DNA from: Thiohalocapsa sp963704155 | GTDB lineage: Bacteria; Pseudomonadota; Gammaproteobacteria; Chromatiales; Chromatiaceae | Assembly (NCBI GenBank): GCA_963704155.1 | Contig: CAVPHF010000014.1 | Location: forward strand, 22,191-86,190 | Reading direction: 5' to 3' | DNA length: 64,000 bases | Part shown: positions 1 through 9,330 of the stretch, one piece after another | Layout of the letters: the number at the start of each line of letters is the position of its first letter | Numbering within the stretch: the stretch's first letter is position 1 | Notes under the pieces: model-generated | What the model saw: only the letters and a program-made list of their open reading frames with translations | Database searches by the model: none | Told to the model about the DNA's origin: nothing | Program-made: the position numbers and the translations under genes

Positions 1-240
1 TCGCACGAGGTTTTGCACCTGCGTGGAAAGGCCGTCGCCAGCGACCGCGAAGATGAGGTCGCGCAGCGTCTCCTTGGGCACGTTCGGATTGCCCACCTGA
101 TCGGAGATCTGCGGGTCCGCGACGATGGCGCCGAGCCTGTTCAAGGCCTTCGACCAGGCGTCGAGCGCACCTTGGTCGCGGGCCACGTCGAACGCGGCCT
201 CGGCATAGGGCCGCGCGATGGTTGTGCTGTCTCCGGCCAT
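1..240 (-). CDS. atpH: ATP synthase F1 subunit delta (3' end cut by window edge)
   Basis: The delta subunit links the F1 head to the peripheral b stalk of the ATP synthase at the inner membrane. Only the first 80 codons are present; the gene runs off the left edge. It starts at an ATG at 240, and the N-terminus shows the family pattern of a short leader then ARPYAEAAFDVA, followed by helices with DAWSKALNRL. It lies 9 bases after the atpF stop, as the fifth gene of a leftward atpI-B-E-F-H operon; the order is the standard proteobacterial one. The call rests on the N-terminal pattern plus position. Confidence 0.9.
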   Translation of the reverse strand, partial: MAGDSTTIARPYAEAAFDVARDQGALDAWSKALNRLGAIVADPQISDQVGNPNVPKETLRDLIFAVAGDGLSTQVQNLVR

Positions 241-249
241 GTGGTTGCC

Positions 250-720
250 CTAGATCTGCTTGGAGAAGGAGTCGACGAGCGTCTTGTGCACGTCCGCGTT
301 GATCTCTTTCTCGAGAATCTTCTCGGCCGCCGCAACCGCCAGAGCGGCCATGCGCTCGCGCAGCTCCTCGCGCGCCCGATTGGTCTCCAGCTCTATCTCG
401 GCATGCGCGGCCGCCTTGATGCGTCCGGCCTCCGCCTGCGCGTCGCGCTTGGCCTCGTCGAGGATGTCGTTGTAGCGCTTTTGCGCCTGCGCGACGATGT
501 CGGATGCGTTGGTCTTGGCCTCGCGCATCACTTCGAGTGCCTTTTGCTGGCCGAGCTCCTGCTCATGCTGGCCGCGCTCGGCGGCCGCCAATCCCTCGGC
601 GATCTTGGCGCTGCGCTCGTCCAGCGCGCTGACGATCGGCGGCCAGACGTACTTCATGCAGAAATAGACGAACACCCCAAAGGCGATCATCTGGCTGATC
701 AGTGTGACGTTGATGTTCAT
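250..720 (-). CDS. atpF: ATP synthase F0 subunit b
   Basis: Subunit b forms the peripheral stator stalk that holds F1 against the rotating c ring. The 156-residue protein is the usual length. It begins with MNINVTLISQMIAFGVFVYF, a membrane anchor over about residues 5-25, followed by WPPIV and a long charged helix rich in Ala, Glu, Lys and Arg that gives the parallel coiled coil. It sits between atpE and atpH in the leftward atp operon. No anomalies are seen. Confidence 0.97.
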   Translation of the reverse strand: MNINVTLISQMIAFGVFVYFCMKYVWPPIVSALDERSAKIAEGLAAAERGQHEQELGQQKALEVMREAKTNASDIVAQAQKRYNDILDEAKRDAQAEAGRIKAAAHAEIELETNRAREELRERMAALAVAAAEKILEKEINADVHKTLVDSFSKQI

Positions 721-800
721 CCGTATGCCTCTGTCTGGGACGATCCGGCGGTGGCCGCTCGCCCGCTCGCGCGATCAGGGTCTATTAATCGGGCCGCTGG

Positions 801-1034
801 CTAGAGGGCGAACATCGCGTACAGGCCCATCGCGATAGCGATGACGGGCAGCGCATCGGTCAGACCCATGACGATAAAGAACTGGGTGCGCAACATCGGG
901 ATCAGCTCGGGCTGGCGGGCGGCGCCCTCCAGGAATCGGCCGCCGAGCACACCGATGCCGACACCGGCGCCGATGGCGCCCAGACCCAGCATCAGACCGG
1001 CAGCAACGATGACGAGAGCTTGTGCGATTTCCAT
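801..1034 (-). CDS. atpE: ATP synthase F0 subunit c
   Basis: This is the proton-carrying rotor subunit, 77 residues with two membrane helices. The first helix contains the glycine-rich GAGVGIGVLGG (residues 22-32). The polar loop has ARQPE (39-43). The second helix carries the ion-binding carboxylate Asp60 in GLTDALP, equivalent to E. coli Asp61. The ion site lacks the extra Gln/Thr/Ser set typical of sodium-dependent c subunits, so a proton-driven enzyme is inferred. It lies between atpB and atpF. Confidence 0.97.
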   Translation of the reverse strand: MEIAQALVIVAAGLMLGLGAIGAGVGIGVLGGRFLEGAARQPELIPMLRTQFFIVMGLTDALPVIAIAMGLYAMFAL

Positions 1035-1081
1035 TGGTTTCCTCTTGGGATTGGCTTGAGTTTCAGAGTCGATTGAAGCGG

Positions 1082-1948
1082 TCAGTGATGCTCCTGGTGA
1101 GCCATGTCGAGATAGACGATGGTCAGCACCATGAAGATGAACGCCTGCAGCGTAATGATCAGGATGTGGAAGATCGCCCAGGCCAGTTGCAGCAACCCGC
1201 CGGACAGACTCAGCACCAGGCTGTGGCCGTACATCAGCGCGATTAGGATGAAGATCATCTCGCCGGCGTACATGTTTCCGAACAGTCGCAGTGACAGCGA
1301 CAGCGGCTTAGACAACAGGTTGATGCCTTCCAGCAGCAGGTTGGCGGGCAGACCGAACTTGCCGAACGGCTGCAGTGTCAGCTCGCCAACGAAGCCACCA
1401 ATGCCCTTAATCTTGATGCTGTAGTACAGCACCATCAGGAACACGGTGAGCGACATACCGAAGGTGATGTTCGGGTCTGTGGTCGGCACGACGCGCATAT
1501 AGACGTAGTGCGGATCGGCGCCGAACAGCGTCATGAATTGGCCGAATGCCCAAGGGATCAGGTCCACCGGAACCAGGTCCATGAGATTCATCAGAAAGAT
1601 CCAGGCGAACAGCGTCAAGGCCAGCGGCGCGACCATATCGTTCTTGCCGCTGAACGAGCCGCGCACGTTCTCATTGACGAAATCGATGATCCATTCGACG
1701 AAGTTCTGCGCTCGGCCCGGGACGCCGGCGGTCGCACTCTCGGCGACCTTGCGGAACAGCCAGAAGAAGAGAAATCCGAGGCCTACAGACCAGGCAAGAC
1801 TGTCGAGGTGCAATGCCCAGAAACCCATCTCCGAGGCCTCTTGAGCATTGTGGGCAATGATCAAGCCATGGTCGGGATGCAAACCCAGCGTCAGGTTCGT
1901 CAAGTGATGCTGGATGTATTCGTGAGCGGTCAGCGTTTCAGAGGCCAT
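1082..1948 (-). CDS. atpB: ATP synthase F0 subunit a
   Basis: Subunit a provides the two half-channels for protons beside the c ring. The 288-residue protein has five to six hydrophobic segments and the essential arginine of the SLSLRLFGNMYAGE motif (Arg221), which faces the c-subunit carboxylate. Conserved NLMDLVPVDLIP (residues 121-132) and the C-terminal HILIITLQAFIFMVLTIVYL helix are typical. It follows atpI by 80 bases and precedes atpE by 47 bases in the leftward operon. Confidence 0.97.
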   Translation of the reverse strand: MASETLTAHEYIQHHLTNLTLGLHPDHGLIIAHNAQEASEMGFWALHLDSLAWSVGLGFLFFWLFRKVAESATAGVPGRAQNFVEWIIDFVNENVRGSFSGKNDMVAPLALTLFAWIFLMNLMDLVPVDLIPWAFGQFMTLFGADPHYVYMRVVPTTDPNITFGMSLTVFLMVLYYSIKIKGIGGFVGELTLQPFGKFGLPANLLLEGINLLSKPLSLSLRLFGNMYAGEMIFILIALMYGHSLVLSLSGGLLQLAWAIFHILIITLQAFIFMVLTIVYLDMAHQEHH

Positions 1949-2028
1949 CGGTCAAGTCTCTTTTGGCGGATCTCGTTCGGCAGTTCTTTTTCGGCACGTC
2001 TCTTCTGGCATGTCTCTGCTGGCCAACC

Positions 2029-2388
2029 CTAGCTGGTCCGCGTTTCCGGCCGAGATGCAAACAGTGCAGGCAACACCTGCACCGCGAAATAGGCGCCGAG
2101 CAAAGCCGGAAGATTCAGATCTTCAACGGTCACGAAGGCGACACTGAACAGGGCGAGGATCAACACGATTTTGATGATCTCCGCCCCGTACATGCGCAGC
2201 ACGATTTCGCCGGGCTGCTGAGCGCGGTAGCGCCGGAAAACCCGGAAGGCAAAGGCCCAATTCGCCAGCAGGCAGACGCCGGCTCCGATCGCCGAAGACT
2301 TCAGCGCCAGGACTCCAAAGGGCAGAGAGATCAGCACGGCACCGACGGCGAACGCGATCTGCCATTGCAGCAATCGCTTGAGTTGCAC
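2029..2388 (-). CDS. atpI: ATP synthase assembly protein I
   Basis: AtpI is a small membrane protein thought to help assemble the c ring. This 119-residue product has four hydrophobic segments, the expected family architecture. The start is a GTG at 2388 giving (M)QLKRLLQWQIAF; no in-frame ATG lies nearby. It is the first gene of the atp operon. A near-consensus sigma-70 promoter lies 65 bases upstream at 2453-2482. Identity comes from membrane topology and position, because AtpI sequence conservation is weak. Confidence 0.85.
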   Translation of the reverse strand: MQLKRLLQWQIAFAVGAVLISLPFGVLALKSSAIGAGVCLLANWAFAFRVFRRYRAQQPGEIVLRMYGAEIIKIVLILALFSVAFVTVEDLNLPALLGAYFAVQVLPALFASRPETRTS

Positions 2389-2719
2389 CCTGTCGAGCCG
2401 GCCGACCGAGTCGGCGTGCGTCTGAATCGGACCCCTCCTGCAAAGGCCGCGAAGTATAAGCGTCGCGAAATATACCGGTCAAACCAACGTAAAGCCGGTC
2501 GATCAGCCCATAAGGTGAGATTTGCCAGCGCATCCGCAGGACGGTAGTGATCGGTCGATCAAGAAAACAACTGAGGATTCAATGGCAGGCAGAGACCCAT
2601 AGCGCCGATCGCGCGTACTGGAGATCGACTGGAGGCTTCGGGCTATAGAAATTCTTCGCGGCGAGACATCGAAAATATCGATGCTTCACTGCACAAATCG
2701 CGGCCGCCGCCGCGCAATG
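2389..2719. other. parB-atpI intergenic region (331 bp)
   Basis: This gap between the end of parB and the start of atpI (both leftward) holds the atp promoter described separately. Small reading frames on both strands show no recognisable protein features. No convincing hairpin terminator for parB was seen. Confidence 0.5.
2453..2482 (-). promoter_or_regulatory. sigma-70 promoter of the atp operon
   Basis: On the minus strand the sequence reads TTGACC, an 18-base spacer, then TATACT. Each hexamer matches the consensus at five of six positions. It lies about 65 bases upstream of the atpI GTG and points into the operon. The match is seen directly; use in vivo is inferred. Confidence 0.7.
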
Positions 2720-3637
2720 CTAGCGGATGTGCGCAAGGATGCCGTCGAGCTCATCGAGGCTGTTATAGGCAATGACGAGCTTGCCTGTTCCCTTGCTGCC
2801 GTGCTGGATGGCGACCTGGGCGCCGAGGCGGTCTGTGAGGTCATCCTGCAGCCGGCGGATGTCGGGGTCCAGTTCCGGCTTGGTATTTGCGCCTGGATCG
2901 GCGCCCTCGGCCTGCAGCCGCCGCACCAGGCGTTCGGTCTCGCGCACCGACAGCCCGCGCGCGACGACCTGACGCCCTGCCAGCGCCTGCGCCACGCCCT
3001 TGAGGCCGAGCAGCGCGCGCGCATGGCCCATCTCGAGACGGCCGGCGTCGAGCAGCACCTTCACCTCGGCCTCGAGCTCCAGCAGCCGCAACAGGTTGGT
3101 CACGGTGGTCCGCGATTTACCGACAGCCTCGGCGACTTGCTGATGGGTCAGGCCGAATTCCTCCAGCAGCCGCTGCAGCGCGCCGGCCTCCTCCAGCGGC
3201 GCCAGGTCGTCTCGCTGGATGTTCTCGATCAGCGCAATGGCAAGTGCGGTCTGTTCGTCGACGTCGCGGATCACAACCGGGATGTCGTCGAGTCCCGCCT
3301 GCTGGGACGCCCGCCAGCGACGCTCTCCGGCGACGATCTCGAAACGCGCGCCATCCAAACGGCGCACGACGATCGGCTGGATGACGCCCTGCGCGGCGAT
3401 CGAGTCGGACAGCTCGCGCAGGCTGTCGGGGTCGAAGTCGCGGCGCGGCTGATAACGGCCGGGCGCGATGCGATCGATCGGCAGCCGGGTCACGGCGTCG
3501 TCCGCCGCCCCAGTGGTGGGCAGGCCAGCGCCGCCGTCGCCATCGGCGGCGAGCGCCGCATCCAGATCGGCATCGCGGCCGGCGCCAAGCAGTGCATCCA
3601 GTCCGCGGCCCAGTCCTCTTTTCTTCGCAGTGGTCAT
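2720..3637 (-). CDS. parB: Chromosome-partitioning protein ParB (CTP-dependent DNA clamp)
   Basis: ParB binds parS sites, spreads on DNA as a CTP-gated clamp and recruits ParA and SMC to segregate origins. The 305-residue product begins MTTAKKRGLGRGLDALLGAG, the normal N-terminal ParA-contact motif. The nucleotide-binding motif GERRWRA is at residues 104-110, ENIQRDDL starts at 138, and a helix-turn-helix is near 164-183 (THQQVAEAVGKSRTTVTNLL). A longer frame runs 13 codons upstream into parA; the ATG at 3637 is preferred because it gives the family N-terminus. Two parS-like sites are found in recF at 18715 and 19324. Confidence 0.96.
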   Translation of the reverse strand: MTTAKKRGLGRGLDALLGAGRDADLDAALAADGDGGAGLPTTGAADDAVTRLPIDRIAPGRYQPRRDFDPDSLRELSDSIAAQGVIQPIVVRRLDGARFEIVAGERRWRASQQAGLDDIPVVIRDVDEQTALAIALIENIQRDDLAPLEEAGALQRLLEEFGLTHQQVAEAVGKSRTTVTNLLRLLELEAEVKVLLDAGRLEMGHARALLGLKGVAQALAGRQVVARGLSVRETERLVRRLQAEGADPGANTKPELDPDIRRLQDDLTDRLGAQVAIQHGSKGTGKLVIAYNSLDELDGILAHIR

Positions 3638-3672
3638 GCTGGCCTCGTCCTGGGTAATGCGCAGCGCGTACT

Positions 3673-4453
<781 letters not shown>

Positions 4454-4461
<8 letters not shown>

Positions 4462-5203
4462 GGGCACTCGCGTGAAAGGGGATCACGATCAGATTGCGCT
4501 CGGCCTCCAGCAGGGGCACCGAGAGCGAGTGTATGCCGATGCGGGCGGCAGGGTCAGAGGCCTCCGCGTCTTCATCGAGAGCCGCAGACACAACCGGCGC
4601 CGCGGCACCTTGCGGGACCAAGTCCGCGATCTCCTGCTCGGGAAGGCGGCCCTTCAGGGCCAGCAGACGCGCATCGTTGGCGGCCAGGTGACCGCAGGCA
4701 TTGCGCAGTTCCGTCAGACTTGCAACGGCGCGGGCCACAATGGTAGCGAATTTTCGCACCGGCCGGTACGTCTGCAAGCGGCTTTGCACGACCTCGGCAT
4801 TATCGACGCCAAGCTCGGCGAGGGCCTGGCGCACGAAACGCGTCTTCTTGCCGTTGCTGTCGAGCAACGTGAAGCTGAGGCTGGAGCGGGCAATGGCGAG
4901 CGGAATGCCCGGCAGACCGGCACCGGTGCCGGCATCGAGCACGGGACCCTGTAGGACCCAGGGCAGCACGGATAGGCTGTCCAGCAGGTGTCGCGGCACC
5001 ATCTGCAGCGGATCGCGGACCGCGGTCAGGTTATAGGTGCGGTTCCAGCGCACGAGAAGCTCTAGGTACGCGATCAGCCGGTCGCGCGCGTCGGAGTCCA
5101 GCGCTTCTGCGATGCCGGGGTCCAAGGCGGCGATCCCGGCATCGAGGTCTTCGCGCAAACGGTCGCGGTGGAGCGGCGCATCTCGGCGGACGGCGGCCGA
5201 CAT
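4454..5203 (-). CDS. rsmG: 16S rRNA (guanine-527-N7)-methyltransferase RsmG
   Basis: RsmG methylates N7 of G527 in 16S rRNA using S-adenosylmethionine. Diagnostic motifs are WNRTYNLTAVRD (residues 53-64), HLLDSL (72-77) and the SAM loop VLDAGTGAGLPGIPLA (88-103). At 249 residues it is about 40 longer than E. coli RsmG. Extra length lies at the N-terminus and in an Ala/Asp-rich insertion (about residues 195-225) before the last strand. It overlaps mnmG by one base upstream and parA downstream. Confidence 0.95.
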
Positions 5204-7110
5204 CAGGCACTCAGCCGCTTGAGGTGGATCAGCAGCAACGACACCGCCGCCGGCGTGACGCCCGGGATGCGCGCGGCCTGTCCGACCGTCACCGGCCGTA
5301 CCCGCTTGAATTTTTCCATGACCTCGGCGGACAGCCCAAGGACGTTGTCGTAGTCGAAGTTTGGCGGCAGTGATCGATCCTCCTGTGCGCGTTGACGTTC
5401 GATCTCATCGCGCTGGCGATCGACATAGCCGGCGTATTTCGTCTGGATCTCCAGCTGTTCGGCGACCGCGAGTGTGTCGGTCTGCGCGGTCGCATCCAGG
5501 CCCGCCCCCCCGATGCCGGTGACCCCGGTCAGCGTCTGATAGCTGACCTTTGGACGCGCGAGCAAGTCGAGCGCACGCTGCTCGCGCCGAATGACCTCGC
5601 CGGTGGCGCGTTCGATCTCTGTCGCGGCCTGGGTACCGGGCCGCACCCAGCAGTCGCGCAGACGTTGGCGCTCGCGTTCGATTGCCTCGCGCTTGGCCTC
5701 GAAGCGACGCCAGCGCCTGTCGTCGACCAGGCCGAGCCGACGGCCGCTCTCGGTCAGGCGAAGGTCGGCGTTATCCTCGCGCAGCATCAGGCGGTATTCG
5801 GCGCGGCTGGTGAACATGCGGTACGGCTCATTGGTGCCTCGCGTGACCAGGTCGTCCACGAGTACGCCGAGATAGGCTTGGTCGCGGCGCGGCGACCAGG
5901 GCGCGAGCCCCTTGACCTGACGCGCGGCATTGAGCCCCGCCAGCAAGCCTTGCGCAGCGGCCTCCTCGTACCCGGTGGTGCCGTTGATCTGGCCGGCGAA
6001 GAAGAGGCCCCCGACCAGTTGCGTCTCGAGCGTCGGCGCCAGATCGCGGGGGTCGAAGAAGTCATATTCGATGGCATAGCCGGGGCGCGTCAGGTGCGCG
6101 TCTGCGAATCCGGGAATCGAGCGAACCAGCGCGTATTGCACATCGAATGGGAGGCTGGTGGAGATGCCGTTCGGATAGACCTCGGCACTGTTCAGCCCCT
6201 CCGGCTCGACGAAGATCTGATGCGAGGCCTTGTCCGCGAAACGCATGATCTTGTCTTCGATGGACGGGCAATAACGCGGCCCCGTGCCCTCGATGACGCC
6301 GCCATACAGGGGCGAGCGCGACAGGCCGCCGCGGATGATGTCGTGCGTCTGCTCGGTGGTGCGGGCGATATGGCAGCTGACCTGACGCGGATGCTCGGCC
6401 GCCGAGCCCAGATAAGAAAACACCGGTGCCGGGTCATCGCCCGGCTGCTCCTCGAGCAGAGCATAGTCGATGCTGCGGGCGTCGATACGCGGCGGCGTGC
6501 CGGTCTTGAGCCTCTCGACCGTAAAGGGCATCTCGCGCAGCCGCGCTGCAAGCGCGATCGATGGCGGATCGCCGGCACGACCGCCGCGATAATTGCTGAG
6601 TCCGATATGGATGCGCCCGCCGAGGAAGGTGCCGACGGTGAGCACCAGGGCACGGGCGTGAAATTCCAGTCCCATCTGCGTGCGCACGCCCGCGACCCGC
6701 TCGCCTCGCCCGTCGGACTCCAGAATAAGGTCGTCGACTGCCTGCTGGAATAGAGACAGGCCCGGTTGCGATTCGACTGCCGCGCGCACCGCGGCCTTGT
6801 ACAGCATCCGGTCCGCCTGGGCGCGGGTCGCGCGCACGGCTGGTCCCTTGCGCTGGTTGAGGATACGGAACTGAATACCCGCGCGATCGGTCGCAGCTGC
6901 CATCAGTCCGCCCAGGGCGTCGATCTCTTTCACCAGATGGCCCTTACCGATGCCGCCGATGGCCGGGTTACAGCTCATTTGGCCAATGGTCTCGATGTTG
7001 TGCGTCAGCAGCAAGGTATGCGCTCCGCAGCGTGCGGCGGCGAGGGCCGCTTCGGTGCCGGCATGTCCGCCGCCGACGACGATGACGTCATAGTGCTGTT
7101 TTGCCAACAT
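5203..7110 (-). CDS. mnmG: tRNA uridine-34 5-carboxymethylaminomethyl modification enzyme MnmG (GidA)
   Basis: MnmG is the FAD- and NADH-using partner of MnmE; together they install carboxymethylaminomethyl groups on wobble uridine 34. The 635-residue protein has the N-terminal FAD-binding VVGGGHAGTEAA (residues 11-22), then MSCNPAIGGIGKGHLVKEIDALGG, which holds a conserved cysteine, GTFLGG, and the C-terminal helical domain that contacts MnmE. Its partner mnmE lies at 11430-12779, separated by three inserted genes. It is the first gene of the leftward mnmG-rsmG-parA-parB group. Confidence 0.97.
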   Translation of the reverse strand: MLAKQHYDVIVVGGGHAGTEAALAAARCGAHTLLLTHNIETIGQMSCNPAIGGIGKGHLVKEIDALGGLMAAATDRAGIQFRILNQRKGPAVRATRAQADRMLYKAAVRAAVESQPGLSLFQQAVDDLILESDGRGERVAGVRTQMGLEFHARALVLTVGTFLGGRIHIGLSNYRGGRAGDPPSIALAARLREMPFTVERLKTGTPPRIDARSIDYALLEEQPGDDPAPVFSYLGSAAEHPRQVSCHIARTTEQTHDIIRGGLSRSPLYGGVIEGTGPRYCPSIEDKIMRFADKASHQIFVEPEGLNSAEVYPNGISTSLPFDVQYALVRSIPGFADAHLTRPGYAIEYDFFDPRDLAPTLETQLVGGLFFAGQINGTTGYEEAAAQGLLAGLNAARQVKGLAPWSPRRDQAYLGVLVDDLVTRGTNEPYRMFTSRAEYRLMLREDNADLRLTESGRRLGLVDDRRWRRFEAKREAIERERQRLRDCWVRPGTQAATEIERATGEVIRREQRALDLLARPKVSYQTLTGVTGIGGAGLDATAQTDTLAVAEQLEIQTKYAGYVDRQRDEIERQRAQEDRSLPPNFDYDNVLGLSAEVMEKFKRVRPVTVGQAARIPGVTPAAVSLLLIHLKRLSA

Positions 7111-7274
7111 GATCCCAGATACCCTTTAGCCAAGCCGCCTATAATAGGTCAATGTCCGATGCTTAAGCCATTGGTAAAACGCCGATTTCGCCAGACCCGC
7201 CAAGGCCCTTCGGAGTTGCGTTGGGGCCGGGACGGGCCATTGGACAGGGCGGCAGACGGAGCGAAACCTCTCCC

Positions 7275-8291
7275 ATGTTGAGCAAGATTGTCGCAACGCC
7301 TTCGGCAACCCGTGCGGAAACCAGGCTGCAACTGGAGCCGCATCCTTCCGCCGCACAAGGGGCCGACCGGGCACAGGACGAGGTTTTAAGCACCGTCATC
7401 AAGGCCGCCGAGGGTGTCATCCTCGGCAAGACCGAAGCGCTGCGGCTGGCCCTGGCCTGCATCCTGGCGCGCGGGCATCTGCTGATCGAAGACTTGCCCG
7501 GTGTCGGTAAGACCACACTCGCGCACCTGCTGGCACGGCTGTTCGGGCTGCATTACTCGCGCATTCAATTCACTAGTGACATGCTCCCCGCGGACGTGAT
7601 CGGTGTCTCGGTCTATGAGCGTGCCGGTGAACGTTTTCGTTTCCATCCCGGACCGGTGTTCTCGCAGGTCGTGCTCGCCGATGAGATCAACCGCGCGACA
7701 CCGAAGGCACAGAGCGCGCTGCTGGAGGCAATGGAGGAGCGCCAGGTAACGGCCGAAGGAGAGACCCGTCCGCTGCCCGACCCGTTTTTCGTCATCGCCA
7801 CCCAGAACCCGAGCTGTCAGATCGGCACCTTTGCGTTGCCCGAGTCACAACTCGACCGTTTTCTGATGCGCATCGAGCTCGGCTATCCGGATGCAGCGCA
7901 CGAAAAGGCCCTGCTCGCCGGCACCGATCGGCGACAGATCCTTGCCAAGCTGGCGCCCGTGCTGAGCCCGGCCGAATTGATCGCGGCGCAGGATCGCGTC
8001 GAGTCGATCCACGCCGCGCCGCCGATCATCGACTATTGCCACGCCGTGCTGACCTTCACGCGCGGGTGCGAACGCTTTCGCCACGGACTCTCGCCGCGCG
8101 CCGGGCTCGGGCTGCTGCGGGCCGCCAAGGCCTGGGCCTTGATGGCGGGCAGGGGCTTCGTGATCCCCGAGGACATTCAGCGTGTCTTGCCCGCCGTGGT
8201 CACGCATCGCCTGGTGAATAGTGATGACAGCGGCGCCGGCAGGCATGCCGATGTCGGTGCCTTCATCCTGTCTTCGGTGGCCCTGCCCTAA
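7275..8291 (+). CDS. MoxR-type AAA+ ATPase
   Basis: MoxR ATPases act as chaperones that mature or activate partner protein complexes, often with DUF58 and VWA proteins. The 338-residue product has Walker A LPGVGKTT (residues 74-81), Walker B VVLADEINRATPKAQSALLE (from 132) and the sensor stretch FFVIATQNP. ATG at 7275 is chosen because it precedes the conserved core by a normal distance. It is the first gene of a rightward trio with DUF58 and transglutaminase proteins, a widespread set of unknown biochemical role. Divergent from mnmG. Confidence 0.92.
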   Translation: MLSKIVATPSATRAETRLQLEPHPSAAQGADRAQDEVLSTVIKAAEGVILGKTEALRLALACILARGHLLIEDLPGVGKTTLAHLLARLFGLHYSRIQFTSDMLPADVIGVSVYERAGERFRFHPGPVFSQVVLADEINRATPKAQSALLEAMEERQVTAEGETRPLPDPFFVIATQNPSCQIGTFALPESQLDRFLMRIELGYPDAAHEKALLAGTDRRQILAKLAPVLSPAELIAAQDRVESIHAAPPIIDYCHAVLTFTRGCERFRHGLSPRAGLGLLRAAKAWALMAGRGFVIPEDIQRVLPAVVTHRLVNSDDSGAGRHADVGAFILSSVALP

Positions 8292-8397
8292 AGCTGAACC
8301 GACATGCCGGACGGACGTGCTGAATTCAGGCGCTGACAGGATAGCGCAGCCAAGCGGCACGCCGCCGGGCGGTGCGCCGGAGGATCTACCGGCGTGG

Positions 8398-9330
8398 ATG
8401 CGGCGCGCTGTCGAGTGGATAATGAAGCGGCAGCCGGCGGGCGCGTCGACGGCCGAGACCAACGCCCGGCGCATCTATATCCTTCCGACGCGCGCCGGTC
8501 TCGCCTATGGGTTGATCCTGTTCGCGACCTTGTTGGGATCGCTGAACTACCAGAACAATCTCGGCTTGTTGCTGACCTTCGTCATGGTCTCGATGACCCT
8601 GGTCAGCATGCATCATTGCTGGTTTCAATTGCTGAACCTGAAGCTGGCGGCCGGCGACGGTGCGCCGGTGTTCAGCGGACAGTCCGCGCGCTTTCCGATC
8701 AGCGTCACCGACCTCAAGGGTCGGCGGCGCTTTGGACTCTGTCTGAGCGGCGCACCCAGCCTCGATCTGCCCGCCCTCGGCACGCTGCAAACGCATGTCG
8801 AGATCCCTGCGACAGGGCGTGGCGAGCTGCCGCTGGGACAGCTTGCGCTTGCGTCGCGATATCCGTTTGGACTCTTCCGCACCTGGACCAATGTGCCGCT
8901 GCGCGCCTCGGTGCTGGTCTATCCGATGCCGGCAGAGCACGCGCCCGCCGCCACCTCGGTGCCCAGCATGCAGCATGGGGCGCGAGGCGATTTGGGCATC
9001 GGCGCCGACGACTTCGTTGGCCCGCGTCCCTATCGTCCGGGCGACTCTCCGCGGCAGCTCGACTGGAAGGCGCTGGCGCGCGAGCGCGGGCTGGTCTCGA
9101 AACAGTTCGGCGGCGACCAGGCAGCGCGTACACTGGTCGATTGGCATGGCGTGGACGCGGACGACGACGAGATGCGCTTGTCGCTGCTTGCCAGACAAGT
9201 GCTCGACAGCCATGCACGCGGCCTGATCTGGGGTCTGAGGCTGCCGCGGCTGGAGACCGGCTATGGCGCCGGCGACCTGCACAAGCATCAGTGTCTGGCG
9301 GCGCTGGCGCGGTGGCGGTCCGATGTTTAG
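8398..9330 (+). CDS. DUF58 domain membrane protein
   Basis: DUF58 proteins accompany MoxR ATPases and transglutaminase-like membrane proteins; their molecular function is not known. Two adjacent hydrophobic segments follow RIYILPTRAGLAYGLILFAT. The C-terminal half has the family signature DFVGPRPYRPGDSPRQLDWK (near residues 205-225), resembling a degenerate VWA fold. The start is uncertain: ATG at 8398 has a GGAGG 14 bases upstream, while a GTG at 8317 would add 27 residues. The stop overlaps the next start by 8 bases, implying translational coupling. Confidence 0.85.
   Translation: MRRAVEWIMKRQPAGASTAETNARRIYILPTRAGLAYGLILFATLLGSLNYQNNLGLLLTFVMVSMTLVSMHHCWFQLLNLKLAAGDGAPVFSGQSARFPISVTDLKGRRRFGLCLSGAPSLDLPALGTLQTHVEIPATGRGELPLGQLALASRYPFGLFRTWTNVPLRASVLVYPMPAEHAPAATSVPSMQHGARGDLGIGADDFVGPRPYRPGDSPRQLDWKALARERGLVSKQFGGDQAARTLVDWHGVDADDDEMRLSLLARQVLDSHARGLIWGLRLPRLETGYGAGDLHKHQCLAALARWRSDV

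Noticed and set aside
5392..6753. 453-codon plus-strand frame opposite mnmG
   Set aside because: Shadow of mnmG; composition is Arg/Ala/Leu-rich without motifs.
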